A stretch of 64,000 bases of DNA from Bifidobacteriaceae bacterium (GCA_031272885.1 JAISSX010000060.1:1-64000); one strand, 5' to 3'. Positions 47,819-62,800 are shown, numbered from the stretch's first letter. Notes: generated by a model from the sequence alone, not told the origin. Numbers and translations: made by a program.

Positions 47819-50800
47819 CTAGTGCCGGCGGGCGTAGCGCAGCCGGCGGCGCCGCGTGCCAATCAGCAGCCCACCGAACACCAGCATCATCCCGGCCAGC
47901 AGCACAATCGTGTTGATGTGCTGCGCTCCGCTGACCGGCAGTGGCTTGACCGAACCGGCCGGCGGCACCGTGCCGCTGGGACCGCCGCTCGGCGGCACCG
48001 AACCGCTGGGCGCAGCCGACGAAGGCGGCGCCACCGTGGGCGACCCACTGGGCTGGACCTGCTCCTCGGTGACCCGCACCAGGCCGAGGTCGTTGTGCAC
48101 CGACCAGCGGTTCTCGAACGGGTTCTGCTCCCAGGTGGTTGAGCCCCTAGTGGTGGTGTATTGCCCGATCACCACGCCACCGCCGTCTTTGAACAGCACG
48201 GTGTACTTGCCCGGCGGCAGGTCCACGAACCGATAGGTCCAGCCGTTGGGATCGGTCGCGTCGTACTTCGACGGATCCACTACCACGGCCGTCACCACGT
48301 TGCCGTTGGTGTCCACCACCGGCAGGCCGGTCACGGCATCGACCAACTCGACCACCACGCCGGTAGCCAGTTCTTCGCCCAGCTCCGGTTCGAAGATGCC
48401 GTTCTTGTTGTCGTCGTACCACACCAGGCCGGACAGCGTGAAGCGTTCCACCAGCCCCAGGTCGTTGTGCGGCGACTTGTGGTCGGCGCCGAACGGCGCC
48501 ACCTGGTCGATGGTCCCCTCGGTCAGCCCGCCCGTCTTGCCGTCGGACCGGCGGGCGTCGGAATCGACCGCCGCATTGGTGCCCTGGTCCTGCTTGGTGA
48601 TGCCGTATTCACCCAGCACGTTGCCGCTGGGATCGGTGAACACCACCGTGTAGGTGCCACTGGGCAGGTCGGTGAAGCGGTAGGTGCCGTCCGCCGCGGT
48701 CAACTGCGACGGCACCGTCTGGCCGAAGATGTCCTTGGCCGGCACCCCGCCCGGCGTGTACAACGTCACGGTGACGCCCGGCACCGGCTTCTCGCCGGCG
48801 TCTTGGATGCCGTCGTAGTCGGTGTCGATCCACACCTTGCCGGACACTTCGTAGGCGGTCAGGCCCAGGTCATTGTGTTCGGACTTGGCCGCGTTGTTCG
48901 GGAACGTGATGCCCTCGATTTCCGCTTCGTCCAGGTCGCTGCCCGATGGCGTCACGCGGCCGGCGTCCGAATCGACCGTGTCGTCGCCACCCTGGTTCTG
49001 GCCGGTGACGTTGAACCAGCCCAGCACGCTGCCGTCGGACGAACCGTCGGTGAACACCACCTTGTAGGTGCCGTCCGGCAGGTCGGTGAAGTCGTAGCCG
49101 CCAGGCGGCAGGCCACCGGTGCCGGTCAACTGCGGCGGCACCGTCTGGCCGTAGACGTCTTCGGCCGCCACCCACTCGCCGTCGTCGATCACGCCGTCGC
49201 CGTCCGCGTCATCCCACACGTACAGCGTCACGGTGACGTTATCCCAGGTCGGCTCGCCGGCATCCTGCACGCCGTCCTCGTCCTGGTCAATCCACACCAG
49301 GCCGCTGATCTCGTGCTTCTTGAGCAGGCCAAGGTCGTGGTGCTGCTCCCATTCGGCCGAGGCCAGGATGATGTCGCCCTCGTCCGCCTGGGTCAGTTCC
49401 GTGGTGCTGGCAGAACTGTCAACCGCGTCCGAATCGACCGAGTCGTCGCCGCCCTGGTCCGCCACCACGGTGACGTAACCACCCAGGTCGGTGGCGTCCG
49501 GGTTGGCCGGGTCGCCATCGGTGAACACCACCTTGTACTTGCCCGGCCACAGGTGGTCGAACAGGTACATGTGGTAGTCCGGATCGGTGGGCAGCAGGTA
49601 GCCCGGGTCGCCGGGGCTCAGCCCGGCGTTCGGATCGACCGTCTGCTGGCTGGCTACCGGCTTGCCGTCGGCGTACGTGGCCGGCACGTAGCCGCCCAGG
49701 CCACCGTTGGCGGCATCGGACCAGACGTACAGCGTCACTGTCACGCCTTCAACCAGGGATTCGTCGGCAGCGTCGTAGACGTTGTTGAACGGATGGCTGG
49801 AGGTCTTCAGGTCCTCCCACACCAGGCCGCTGATCTGGCCCAAGGCCACCAGGCCCAGGTCGTTGTGCGGCGACACATCGTCGTCGTCCCAGTCCGCCAG
49901 GTCACCGTGTTCGATGGTGGCCGTGTCCAGGATGCCGTCCGGCTCGTCGCCGTTGGTACCGCCGCCGGTCCGGTCGCCCGTGGCGTCCGAATCAACCGCG
50001 TCCGCGCCCGTACCGCTGCCTTGATCCTTCGGGCTGACGGCGTAGCCGCCCAGTTCGACGGCGCCCGCGCCGGTGCCGTCGGTGAAGACCACCTGGTAGT
50101 CGCCGTACGGCAACAGGCCGAAGTCGTATTCACCGTTGGCGTCGGTCTGCACCTGCATCGGGTTGCCGTCGATGTCGGTCGCGGGCACCCAGGTGTCATC
50201 TGAAGTGTCGCTGGGGGTACCGCCATCGTCCTTGATGTACAGGGTGACGGTGACGCCCTCGGCCGGGTTCTCGCCGGCGTCCTGGATGCCGTCCGCGTCG
50301 TCATCGAACCAAACCAGGCCGCTGACCTCGTACAGCGACAGACCAAGGTCGTTGTGGGGCGAGACGTTGTCCGCGTTCCACATCGCCACCTGCGGGATCT
50401 TGGCCTCGTCCAGAGGCTGGCCGGACGCGGTCACCCGTTCGGCGTCCGAATCCGTATTGGGCCCACCTTGATCCTGTTTGGTGACGTTGAACTGGCTCAG
50501 CACGTTGCCGCTGGGGTCGGTGAACACCACCTGGTAGGTGCCGGACCGCAGGTTGACGAAGTCATACGACCCATCCGCCAGCGACAGGGTGTCGTCCCCG
50601 GTCACCTGCGGCGCCACCGGCTGGCCGTAGACGTCCAGCGGCTGGTCCCACGTCCAGTCGTCCGGATCGGTCGAGCCGTGCTGGTTCAGCACCTTCAACG
50701 TCACCGTGACGCCGTCGATCTTCTCTTCGCCGCTGTCTTGGATGCCGTCGTGGTTGCGGTCCAGCCACACCAGGCCGCTGACCTCGAACCGTTCCACCAG

Positions 50801-53800
50801 GCCGAAGTCGTTGTGCGGTGAAACGTTGCCGCTGTCCCAATCCACCACCGGCTGGATCACGCCGCCTGTCAGCACACCACTCGAATTGTGGGTACCAGTG
50901 GCGTCCGAATCGGTGGTGTCGTTGGCCGGCGTCTGGTTGACGGTGGTGGCGTCGTACTTCTTCAATACCGTGCCGGCCGGGTCGGTGAAGGTCACCCGGT
51001 AGGTGCCGTCACGCAGGTCGGTGAAGTCGTAGCCGCCGCTGGCGTCCGTGGTCTGGGCCGTCACCGTGGTGCCGTAGGCGTTCACCGGGGTGTCCCAGGT
51101 CCAATCGGCCTCGTCTGTGCTGCCGTGCTTGTTCAGCACGGTCAACGTGACGGTGACGCCCGGCACCAGGGTTTCGCCCGTGTCGTAGAACCCGTCATAG
51201 TCGCCATCCACCCACACGTGGCCCGAAACCTCGTACAGCTTGACCAGGCCCAGGTCGTTGTGTTCGGACTTCTTGGCGTTGTCCGGGAACGTGATGCCGG
51301 GGATCTCGGCCTCGTCCAGGTCGTCTGTCGACGGGGTCACCCGGTCGGCATCCGAATCCTTGGTGTCGTTGCCGCCCTGGTCCTTCTGCGTCACGCCGTA
51401 TTCGCCCAGCACCGTGCCGCCGGCCGTCTCGTCCGTGAACACCACCTTGTAGGTGCCATCGGGCAGGTTGGTGAAGTCGTAGCCGCCGTCCGGCAGGTCA
51501 CCGGCGCCGGTCACCTGCGGCGGCACCGTGGTGCCGAACACGTCTTCGGCCCGCACCCACTCGCCATCGTCGATAACGCCGTCACCGTCCGTGTCGTCCC
51601 ACACGTACAGGGTCGCGGTGACGCCATCCAGCGTCACCTCGTCGTCATCCCGCACGCCGTCATAGTCGGCATCGATCCAGACCAGGCCGGTGATCTCGTG
51701 CTTCTTCTGCAGACCCAGGTCGTGATGCTTCTCCCATTCGGCGCTACCCAGCACGATGTCGGCCTCTTCCGCCTCGCTCAGCGCCGTGGTAGCGGATTCG
51801 TTGCCGGTGGCATCCGAATCGCGCCCGTCGTTGGCGTTGGAGCCGGCGTTGACCGCCACCGTGACGAAGCCGCTCAGGTCGGTGTCGCCATCGCCCGCCT
51901 CGTCGCTGAACACCACCTTGTAGGTGCCCGGATAGAGGTTGTCGAACAGGTACATGTAGTAGTCGTCCGAAGACGGCAGCACGTAGCCCGGGTCGCCGGG
52001 GTTCAACCCGGCGTTCGGATCAACCGTCTGCTGGCTGGGCACCGGCGTACCGTCGAAGTACGTCGCCGCCACCCACTCGTTGTCGTCGATCACGCCATCG
52101 GCGTCGGCGTCAACCCAGACGTACAGCGAGACCGTGACACCCTCCACCAGCTCTTCATCGGTCGAGTCATACAGGTCGTTGAACGGGTGGCTAGCGGTCT
52201 TCAAGTCCTCCCACACCAGGCCGCTGATCCGGCCCAGTTCCACCAGACCCAGGTCGTTGTGCGGCGAGACGTGATCGGTGTTGAAGCCGGCCAGGTCGTC
52301 ATGGGTGATGGTGGCCTTGTCCAGTTCGCCGTCGCCATCGGCATCGGCCGTGGCGTCCGAATCCAGCGTGTCCGCCGTGGCCCCGGTGCCCTGGTTCTTC
52401 GGGCTGACCCCGTATTCACCCAGGTCAACCGTGCCACTGGTGAACTCGACCTGGTATTGGCCGTAGGGCAGTTCGTCGAACTTGTAGCTGCCATCGGAAC
52501 CAGTGACCGCGGTCTGTGGGTTGCCGTCGATGTCGGTCGCGGTCACCCACTGGTCGTCATCCGGATCATCCGGGTCGCCTTCGTCCAACACCTTCAGGGT
52601 CACCGTGATGCCCGGGGCCGGGTTCTCGGAGGCGTCCTGGATGCCGTCCGCATCCGTGTCATACCAGACCTTGCCTTCAACCGTGAATAGGGCCAGGCCC
52701 AGGTCGTTGTTGGGCGAGACATTGGAGGAGTTGAACGGTGCCGCCGTGTCGATGGTGGCCTCGGTCAGGGCCGGCGTGGTGTCGGTGCGGTGCGCATCAG
52801 AGTCAACGGCCGGGTCGGTGCCTTGATCCTGCTTGGTCACCGTGTAGGCGTTCAGGACGTTGCCGGCCGGGTCGGTGAAGACCACCTCGTAGCGGCCATA
52901 CTTCAGGTCGCCGAACTCGTAGTAGCCGTCCGCCCAGGCGCCGGCGCCGGTCTTGACCGGGTTGTCCACCAGGTTCTTGCCGGTGGCGTCCACCGCCGGC
53001 ACGTAGCCGCCGGTGCCACCGTTGGCGGCCGCGTCCCACATGTACAGCGAGACGGTGACGCCGTCGATCAGCCGCTCACCGGCGTCGTACAAGCCGTCAT
53101 AGTCCTTGTCGTACCAAACCTGGCCGCTGAGCGAGAAGTAGGTCAGACCCAGGTCGTTGTGTTCGGACTTGACGGCGTTGTCTGGGAACGTGATGCCCGG
53201 GATCTCGGCCTCGTCCAGCTTGTCACCCGCCGGCGTCACCCGGTCGGCGTCGGAGTCCACCGCATCGGCCCCGGTGCCGGAACCCTGGTCCTTGTCCGTC
53301 ACCGAGTATTCGCCCAACACCGTGCCGCCAGTGGTCTCATCGGTGAAGACCACCTTGTAGGTGCCATCGGGCAGGTTGGTGAAGTCGTAGCCGCCGGCCG
53401 GCAGGTCGCCGTCACCGGTCACCTGCGGCGGCACCGTCTGGCCGTAGACGTCTTCGGCCGGCACCCACTCGTTATCGTCGATGACGCCGTCGCCGTCCGC
53501 GTCGTCCCACACGTACAGCGTCACCGTGACACCGTCCACCACCGGCTCGCCGGTGTCCTGGATGCCGTCCGCGTCCTTGTCCACCCAGACCAGGCCGCTG
53601 ATCTCGTGCTTCTTCTGCAGGCCCAGGTCATGGTGCTTGGACCATTCGGCCGAACCGAGCGTGACCTCGGATTCGGTCGCCTCGGTCAGATCGGCCGGGT
53701 CATCCGAGGTATCCGAAGCGTCCGAATCGGTGCTGTCAGAACCGTTGGAGCCTACGTTCGGCTCCACCGTGACGAACCCGCTCAAGTCTTGCGTGCCGTC

Positions 53801-56800
53801 GCTGAACACCACCTGGTACTTGCCCGGCACCAAGTAGTCGAACAGGTACATGTAGTAGTCGTCGTCGGTGGGCAGCACGCCGCTGGCCGGCAGAACCGTC
53901 TGCTGGCTGGGGATGGCCTTGCCGTCGTAGCGGGTGGCGGGCACCCACTCGTCATCGTCCACCACACCGTCGCTGTCCGTATCCACCCACATCAGCAACG
54001 TCACCGTGACGCCCGGCACCAACTCTTCGTCGGCCGCGTCGTAGACGTCGTTGAACGGATGGCTGGCGGTCTTCAGGTCCTCCCACACCAGGCCGCTGAT
54101 CCGGCCCAGTTGCACCAGGCCAAGGTCGTTGTGCGGCGAAACGTGGTCCGAACCGAAGTTGGCCAGGTCGCCGTCGGTGATGGTGGCCTGCTCCAGGATG
54201 CCGTCACCATCGGCCTCGGCCGTGCCGTCCGAATCGGTCGCGTCGGTGCCGCCGCCGCTGGTCACATTCTTCGGGCTGACCGTGTAACCGCCCAGGTCAA
54301 CCGTGCCGCTCGTGAACTCGACCTGGTAGTGGCCGTAGGGCAGCTCGGGGAACGAATACTCGCCGTTGGTGTCCGTGGTCTGGTCTGCCACCACCGTGCC
54401 GTCGATGCCCCTTGCGGCCTGCCATTCGCCACTGTCGATAACGCCGTCACCGTTGGTGTCAATCCACACCTTCAGGCTGACGGTGACACCCGGCGCCGGG
54501 TTTTCGGTGGCGTCTTGGATGCCGTCGAAGTCGTCATCGAACCAGACCCGGCCCTCCACCGTGAACAGGGTCAGGCCAAGGTCGTTGTGCGGTGAGACGT
54601 TGCCGGTCTCCCAATCCACCACCTGCGTGATGGTGGCCTCGGTCAGTTCGCCGTCGCTGCCGGTGCCGGTCTGGCTGGCATCCGAATCGGTGGTGGCCGA
54701 TGTCGCCGTGTTGCCGCCCGTATCCTTCGGCGCGATGGCGTAGGCCCCCAGAACGGCCGCGTCATCGTTCGGGTCGGAGAAGACCACCCGGTAGCGGTAG
54801 TCCGCGTTGGCGGCGTCGCCGCGCAGGCCGGTGAAGTCATAGGTGCCATCGCTGCCGGTGGTTTGGGCCGTCACGGTGTGGCCGAAGGCGTCCACCGCCG
54901 CCACCCAGGTAGAGGTGGTGGCGTCCCACATCAGCAGTGTCACCTTGACACCCGCGATCGGCACCTCGCCGGCGGCGCTGCCATCCTGCACGCCGTCGTT
55001 GTCCTTGTCGTACCAGACCAGGCCCTTGACCTCGTACAACTCGACCAGGCCCAGGTCGTTGTAGGCCGAAACGCCGTCCTCGTCCCACGGGGTCACGGTG
55101 TCGATGGTGGCCTCCAACGGGTCGCCGTCGTCGTTGGTTTGCGTGGCGTCGGAGTCGCGCACGTCGTCGCCCAGGTCAGGATCGTCGTTGGCGGCGTTGT
55201 CATCCGTCTGGTCGACCAGCGTCACCGCGTAGCCGCCCACCACGGAGCCGTTGTCGATGAACACCACCGAGTAGGCGCCATCGGGCAGGTTCGGGAAGTC
55301 ATACGTGCCGTCGCTGGCGGTGGTGACGGTACCGAACGAGTTGCCGTAGGCGTCCGTGGTCACCAGGTTGCCATCGCCGTCATACAACTCGACGGTCAGG
55401 CCGGCCACCGGCTGCTCGCCGACGTCCTGGATGCCGTCGTAGTCGGTGTCATACCAGACCTTGCCCTTGACCTCGTGCAACTGGAACAGGCCCAGGTCGT
55501 GGTGCTTCGAGTGGGTGCCACCCGTGCTGATGACAATGCCGCCGGTACCGTCATCAGCACCTTCGGCCGCGGTTTCCAGCTTGCCGGTACTGGTGTTGTA
55601 GGCCGGCGTGGCGTCCGAATCCTTGGTGTTGTCGTTGGCCGATGTCGCCGGGTCGTTGGCGTCCACCGCCACCGCCTGGTACAGGCCCAGGTCGGTGCCG
55701 CCGGCCCCCGCGCCGTCGCTGAAGACCACCCGGTAGGTGCCGGGCAGCAGGCCGTCGAACAGGTAGTCGTAACGGTTGGTGGCGTCGTTCGGGTCGGTGG
55801 TCAACACCCCGTCGGTTTCGACCGCCGGGATGGTGGTGCCGGTGAAGTCGGTGGCCTGCACCCAGGCGTTGGTGGTGGCGTCCCACTGGTACAGCGTGAC
55901 GGTCACCTTCGGCACCAGGTGCGAGGCGGTCTCATCCGCGTCCCGCACGTCGTTCAGGCCGTGCTGCCCGGCCGGCGGGCCGTCCGTCTTGAGCGAGTCC
56001 TCCCACACCAGGCCGCTGATCTGGCTCAGCTTGACCAGGCCAAGGTCATTGTGTTCGGACTTGTCGTTGGTACCGAACGGCGCCACCTGGTCGATCGTGG
56101 CCTCGCTCAGCTTGCCGTCCGATGTCGTGTCCGTCAGGTGGGCGTCCGAATCGACCGAGGCGTCGGACCCCTGGTCCTGCTGGGTGACCGCGTAGCCACC
56201 CAGTTTGTCGCCAGTGGCGGCGTCCGTGAACACCACCCGGTAGTCGCCGCTGGGCAGCCGGTCGAAGACATAGTTGCCGTTCGCGTCGGTGACGGTCTGC
56301 TGCGTCACGCCGTCCGCATCGGTGGCCACGATCCAGCCCTCGCCCGAGTCGTGGACGCCATCGCCGTCCTGGTCGTCCCAGACGTACAGGGTCACAATGA
56401 CGCCGGGCACCAGGGTTTCGCCCGTGTCCCGGATGCCGTCGAAGTCGGCGTCGATCCAGACGGTGCCGCTGATCTCCTTCAGCTTGTAGATGCCGAAGTC
56501 ATGGTTCGGTTCCCATTCGCCCGGATCCAGCACGATGCCGCTCTCGGTGCCCTTATCCAGCTTGCCGGCGCCGTTGTTGGACGGCGTGGCGTCCGAATCC
56601 TTGGTGTTGTCGCTGCCTTGGTCGGTTGCCACGGCCGCGTAGTTGCTCAGCGAGGTCGAACCGTCCGAGAAGACCACCTGGTAGGTGCCGGGCGGCAGGT
56701 TGGAGAACAGGTAGTCGTAGCCGTCGGTCGGGTCCAGCACGCCATCGGTGCTGACGGCGGGCACATTGGTGCCGTCGGCATACTTGGCCGGCCCGTAGTT

Positions 56801-59800
56801 GCCGCTCACCGGGTCCTTGACGTACAGCGTCACCGTGACGCCGCTGACAATGTTCGAACTCAGCTCGTCGGCGTCCTGCACGTCGTTCAGGGCGTGGCCG
56901 CCGCTGCCGGAGACGAACGTGTCCTCCCACACCAGGCCGCTCAACTTGGCCGTCTGCACCAGGCCGAAGTCGTTGTTGGGCGAATGCCGGCCGGAATCGA
57001 ACGGCGTCAGCACGTCGTCGACGCCGCCGTTCAGCTTGTGGTCGGAGCCGTAGGTGCCGGTGGTGTCCGAATCCTTCGCGTTGTCCGCGCCCTGGTCCTG
57101 CTTCGCGGCCACGTAGTCACCCAGCACGGTGCCGGCCGGGTCGGTGAAGACCACCTTGTAGCGGCCGGCTGGCAGGCGGTCGAAGCTGTAGGTGCCGTCC
57201 GCCGCCGTGGTGGTGGTCTGGCTGACGCCGTCGATGTCGTCCGCCACGGTGGTAAACCAGTCCCCGGCCACGTCGTCCCAGGCGTACAGGGTGACGGTGA
57301 CGCCGCCCTTGCGCCCGGTCTCGGAGGCATCCCTGATGCCGTCGTTGTTGTCGTCGATCCACACCACGCCGCTGATGTCGTACAACTCGACCAGGCCAAG
57401 GTCGTTGTGCGGCGAGACGTTGTTGTTGGTGCCCTGCCAGGCCGCCACCGTGTTGATGGTGGCCTCGCTCAGGTTGGTGGTGGAATCGGTCCGGTTGGCG
57501 TCCGAGTCGGTCGAATCGGTGGTGCCGAAGGCGTCCTTGTCGGTCACGTCGTAGCCGCCCAGCAGGTCCTGGCCGGCCGGGTTGGCGAACACCACCCTGT
57601 AGGTCCCATTGGGCAGGTCCAGGAAGTCGTAGGCGCCGTCCTCGTCCGTCAACTGGGTGGGCACGGTATTGCCGAAGGCATCCACCGCCAGCACCCAGTC
57701 ACCGGCGCCGCCGCCGGCCGTGGCATCCCACACCAGCAGCGTCACCTTGATGCCCTCAACCAGGTCTTCATCCAGGTCGCGGTAGCCGTCAACGTCCTTG
57801 TCGATCCAGACCAGGCCGCTGACCTCGTACAACTTGACCAGGCCAAGGTCGTTGTGTTCCGAATGATGATCGGCCGTGCCGTCGTCGTCCCAGCCGATCA
57901 CCTGGTCGATGGTGGCCTCCTCCACGGAGGAGCCGGGCTCATCGGCGTTGTCGTCCGTCCGGTCCGCGTCCGAATCCAGGTTGACGTGGGCGGCGTCGTT
58001 CCCGCCCTCGTCCTTGTGGGTCACGCCGTAGCCGGTGAACAGAACCGCACCGCTGGTCGGGTCGGTGAACACCACCCGGTAGGTGCCGTTGGGCAGGTAG
58101 GTGAAGTCGTAGCTGCCGGACGCCAGCGTGCCGCTGCCGGTCTGTTGGGCCGGCACGGTGGTGCCGTAGACGTCCTTGGCGTCCACCCACTCGTCATCGT
58201 CCACCACGCCGTCGTCGTTGCGGTCCTTCCACATCATCAAGTTGACCTGCACACCGTCGACCAGCGTCTCCAACGCGCCCTTCAGGCCGTCGTAGTCGGT
58301 GTCGTACCAGACCAGACCGCTGACCTCGTAGATGTCACCCTGATGGTGGTTGTAGAGGCCCAGGTCGTTGTGCGGCGAATGGTGGCCCGCATCAAACGCC
58401 ACCACCTGGCTGATGGTGGCCTCCTTCAGGTCGCCCGCGGTGTGGCCGGTATCGGCCGCGGTCCACTGGGCCGTCATGGCGGCGTCCGAGTCGATACTGG
58501 GGTCTGAACCGGCGTCCTGCACCGTCACCATGTAGGGGTCCAGCGCCTGCGTGCCGCTGGAGAACACCACCTGGTAGACGCCGTAGGGCAGTTGCGGGAA
58601 CAGGTAGGTGCCGGCCGAGTCGGTTTCGACCGGGCTGACCAGGTTGCCGTAGACGTCACGCGCCTGCACCCATTCGCCCGGGTCGATCACGCCATTCAAA
58701 TCGGCATCGTCCCACACCTTCAACGTCACCAGCACGCCCGGCACCGTGTATTCGTCCGTGCCCATGCCGTCCTGCAGGCCGTTGTGGCTGGTGGCCGCCG
58801 CGCCGCCGCTGGCGTCGTAGTCCTGCCACACCAGGCCGGAAACGTCGTAGACGTCGATCAGGCCCAGGTCGTTGTTGGGCGAACTGTGCGAACCGGTGGG
58901 GAACACAATGTCGATGCCGGCCTTGGCCAGGTTGCCGTTGCCGTCCGTGCCGGTCTGCGTGGCGTCCGAATCCAACGTGTCGTCCGAACCCTGGTTGCGG
59001 GGGGCCACGCCGTATTCGCTCAACGTCACCGCATCGCCGCTGGTGAACTCGACCCGGTAATCGCCCTTGGGCAGGCGGTCGAAGGCGTATTCGCCGCTGG
59101 CGTCGGTCTGCATCTGCTGCAGGTTGCCGTCAATATCCCTGGCCCTGACCCATTCGTCGGCGTCCTTGACACCGTCGCTGTCGGCATCCACCCACACGTA
59201 CAGGGTGACGGTGGTGCCGGGCTTGATCACTTCGGTGCCGCCGTCCTGCACACCGTCGTGATCGGCGTCGTACCAGACCAGGCCGGACACGTCATACAGG
59301 TCCACCAGGCCCAGGTCGTTGTGCGGCGAGACGTTCTGGGTGTTCCAGCCGTCCACCTTGGTGATGACGGCCTCCTCCAGATCGTCCGGGATCGGATTGC
59401 CCGCCGCCCGGGCCGCGTCGGAGTCGGTGGCCGATGTCGCAGCCGCCGCATCCTTCTTGGTCACCTCGTATTGGCCCAGGTCGGCGGCGCCCGGCCCGGT
59501 GCCGTCGGTGAAGCGCACCTGGTACTCGCCATCGGGCAACAGGCCGAAGGTGTAGGTGCCGTCGGTACCCGTGGTCAGCGTGCCGCCAGTACCGAAGGTG
59601 GTGCCGTTGGCATCCGTGGTCACCTGCACCCAGCCCTCGGAGGCGTCATGCACGCCGTCGTGGTTGGCGTCATCCCAGATCCACAGGGTGACCGAGACGC
59701 CTGGTACCGGCGCTTCGCCCGTGTCCTGCACGCCGTCATAGTCGTCATCCAGCCACACCAGGCCGCTGACCTCGTACAGCCGCAGCAGGCCCAGGTCGTG

Positions 59801-62800
59801 GTGCTTCTCCCATTCGCCCGGCGTCAGGTCGATACCGGGGGCCGGATCGGAGGCGTCCGGGTCATCCGAGGCGTCGGTGGCATAGTCCAGCCGGCCGGCC
59901 GCGTTGTTGGTGCCCACGGCCTCCGAGTCCTTGGTGTCGTCAGAACCCTGGTCCACCGCCACGGCCACGAACTGGCTCAACTGGGTGGTGCCGTCATCGA
60001 ACACCACCTTGTAGGCGCCGTCCACCAGGTGCTGGAACAGGTAGGTGTACTGGTTGGTGGCGTCATTCGGGTCTTGCGTGGCCGTCGAGGTGGTGGTGAC
60101 GGCGGGGATGGTGGTGCCGTCGTAGTACTTGGCCGCCACCCAGTCGCCCGTGCCGCCGGCCGCCGTCGGATCCCACTGGTACAGCGTCACGGTGACACCG
60201 CCCACCAGCGGTTCGTCGGCATCGCGCACGCCGTTCAAGCCGTGGCCGCCGGTGCCCGTGGTCAGCTTGTCCTCCCACACCAGGCCGCTGATCTGGCCCA
60301 GCTTGACCACGCCGGCATCGTTGTTGACCGAATCCGGGTTGGTCAACGTCAGCTTGATCGGATCGTTGGTGGTGTCGGTGTTGAAGCCGCCCGTCACCTG
60401 GTCCACGTCCGAATCGACCGACTGAGAGGTGGCGGAATTGCCGCCCGTGTTCTTGGGGCTGATGGCATAGTCGCCCAGGGCGCCGTCCGGGTCGCTGAAG
60501 CGCACCTGGTATTCGCCCTCAGGCAGGTCGGTGAACTTGTAGTCGTAGCCGTCGCCGGTGTAGCTGCCGCTGGAGATGGCGCCGGTCAGGGTTTGGGTGG
60601 TCACGGCGTTGCCGTAGATGTCCTTGGCCGGTACCCAGCTTTCGCCTGGATCGTGGACGCCGTCATGGTTCTGGTCGTCCCACACCCACAGGTCCACCTT
60701 GACGCCGGAGGCCATGGTCTCGCCCGTGTCCTGGGTGCCGTCCCTGTCGGTGTCGAACCAGACCAGGCCGGCCACCGTGCCCTTGAACGGCTCGTCGTTC
60801 ACCACCGCGAAGGCGTCCGCCGTGGTGGCGATGGGCGGATAGATGGTGTTGGTGCCATCGTCGACGTTGTCCGGCGTGGAGTGGTCCACCGCCGCCTGAG
60901 CGGTGGCGTCCTGCACGTCAGGCGTGATGACAATCTTGTAATAGCCCGGATCCACCAGGTAGTGCTTGTAGCAGTCCGTGGCGGCGCCGCCCGTGCCGCA
61001 GGTGGTGACGGTGGGGGCCGCCACCTCCTTCAGGTAGTAGGTGCCGGGGGCGATGTTGGGCAGGTCGATGACGCCGCGTGAATCGGTGGTCAACGTGTTG
61101 CTGAAAACCTTGGTGCCATCCGGGTAGTACAGCTCGAAGGTGGTGCCGGCCAGCGGTTCATTCGAATCGGCGCCGTACTTCGACACCACCACGCGGTGGT
61201 TGATGACCTTGTTCTCAAGCGCAATCCACTTGCCGCCGTTGGCCCGCAGCAAGGTGGCCTCGAAGCCGGGCTGGTAGACGTACGGCTGGGTCGACTTCTG
61301 GTAGCCGGTGGGGGCCACCGTCTCGGTGAAGACATAGGTGTTCCCCGCCTGGAAAACCAGGGCCGGGCTGAGGCCGTCCAGGTTGAAGGAACCGTCCGCG
61401 GCCGAGGTCACATGCCAGGTGTTGACGGGCGTGCCGGCCGTGGAACTGCCCACGTATTCCGCGATGTCAAACTCGGCCCCGCCCAGGCCGGCCACCAGGT
61501 CGATCCGCCCGTTGGCGGTCACCATCTGGTGGGGGTTGCGGCCCACCGAATCGAGGTAGTCGGTGGCGGCGTCGAGGGCTGCCACGTCCGCCGGGTTGTT
61601 CGGGTTGAAGTTGCCCACCAGGTCGCCCTTCACCACCACGGGCTTGAGCGGCGTGTTGGTGTAGCCGTAATAGAACTGCTTGGTGGTGTCGTCATAGGCC
61701 ACCGTGAAGGTGTAGGTGGTGGCGTTGGGCAGGTAGCCGGTCGGGGTGATTTCACTCAGCCGGTAGCTGCCCACGTCCAGGTCGGTCAGCACGGCGCTGC
61801 CACCCACGGTGGCGAACTGGCCGTTGGCCTGGTCCACCCAGGTGCCGGTGGTCAGGTCGGTCGAATCGGTGGTGGCGTAGAGCTGCCAGCTACCGTTGAC
61901 GTCCCGCTCCAACTGGAACGTGGCGGTCGATGCCGTAGTGGACTTGAGGTCGCCGTCCTCCAGCGTGCCATCGGCACTGGGGACCGTCTCGGTCTTGGTC
62001 ACCGTCACCGTGCCGGGCACGAAGGTGGGCACGTTCTTGGCCATCACCTTGCCGGCAGCGTAGGCCGTGTCATCGGCCGGGTCCGTCAGGTCGGTGCCGG
62101 CGTGCCACACCACGCCGTCCCGGTCCACCCGGAACGGGATCGGATCGGTGATCGGATCCCAGTGGGTGGGCGAGGCAGTCTCTACCAGCACATAGACGTG
62201 ATCCGGCATCAGGTCGGTGTAGCGGATCAGGCCGCTGGTGCCCGTGGTGATGCCGGACACCAGCACGGTGGTGCCGTCGGTGTCGCGCAGTTCGAAGGTG
62301 GCGCCGGCCAGCGGTTCACCCTGGTTGGTGGCCAGGCTGGTGGGCACCGTCAACAGGGCCTGCGTGGTGGAGACGCCGATCTTCATGACTTCGGCGCTGA
62401 CCAGTGGCAGGTTCTTAACCACGGCCTGGCCGGCGGCATACTGCACCCAACTGCCGTCCACCTTCTGGTAGACGGTGCCGTACTGGTCCACCTTGACGGT
62501 GATGGGGGCGGATTGTGCCTTGTACCAATGCGCCGGCACCGTGGTTTCGGTCAGGGTGTATTCGGTCTCGGCCACCAGGTCGTCGAACGTCACCCGGCCG
62601 TTACTGCCGGTGGTGGCGGTGCCAACCACCGTGCCGCCATCGGCCAGTTCGAAGGTGGCGCCGGACAGGGCCTCGCCGTCCGCGGCCGTCAGGACAGTGG
62701 CGGCCGTATCCATGGCAGTGGTGTTGGTCAGGCCCAGTTTCAGCACGGTGATAGCCGGCTTGCGTACGTTGGTGACGGTCAGCAGGCCGGAGCTGTACGT

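Noticed and set aside
54863-58507. A 1,214-codon open frame on the + strand (and others at 48161-50203 and 58592-61081)
   Set aside because: They are mirror frames of the giant minus-strand gene. The composition is that of an antisense high-GC frame, rich in His, Gln, Arg and Val with no domain, and the minus frame has clear repeated domains throughout.
48430-60790. CRISPR-like periodic repeats
   Set aside because: The repeats are long, in-frame protein modules of 430-540 bp without short identical repeats and unique spacers; no cas genes are present.
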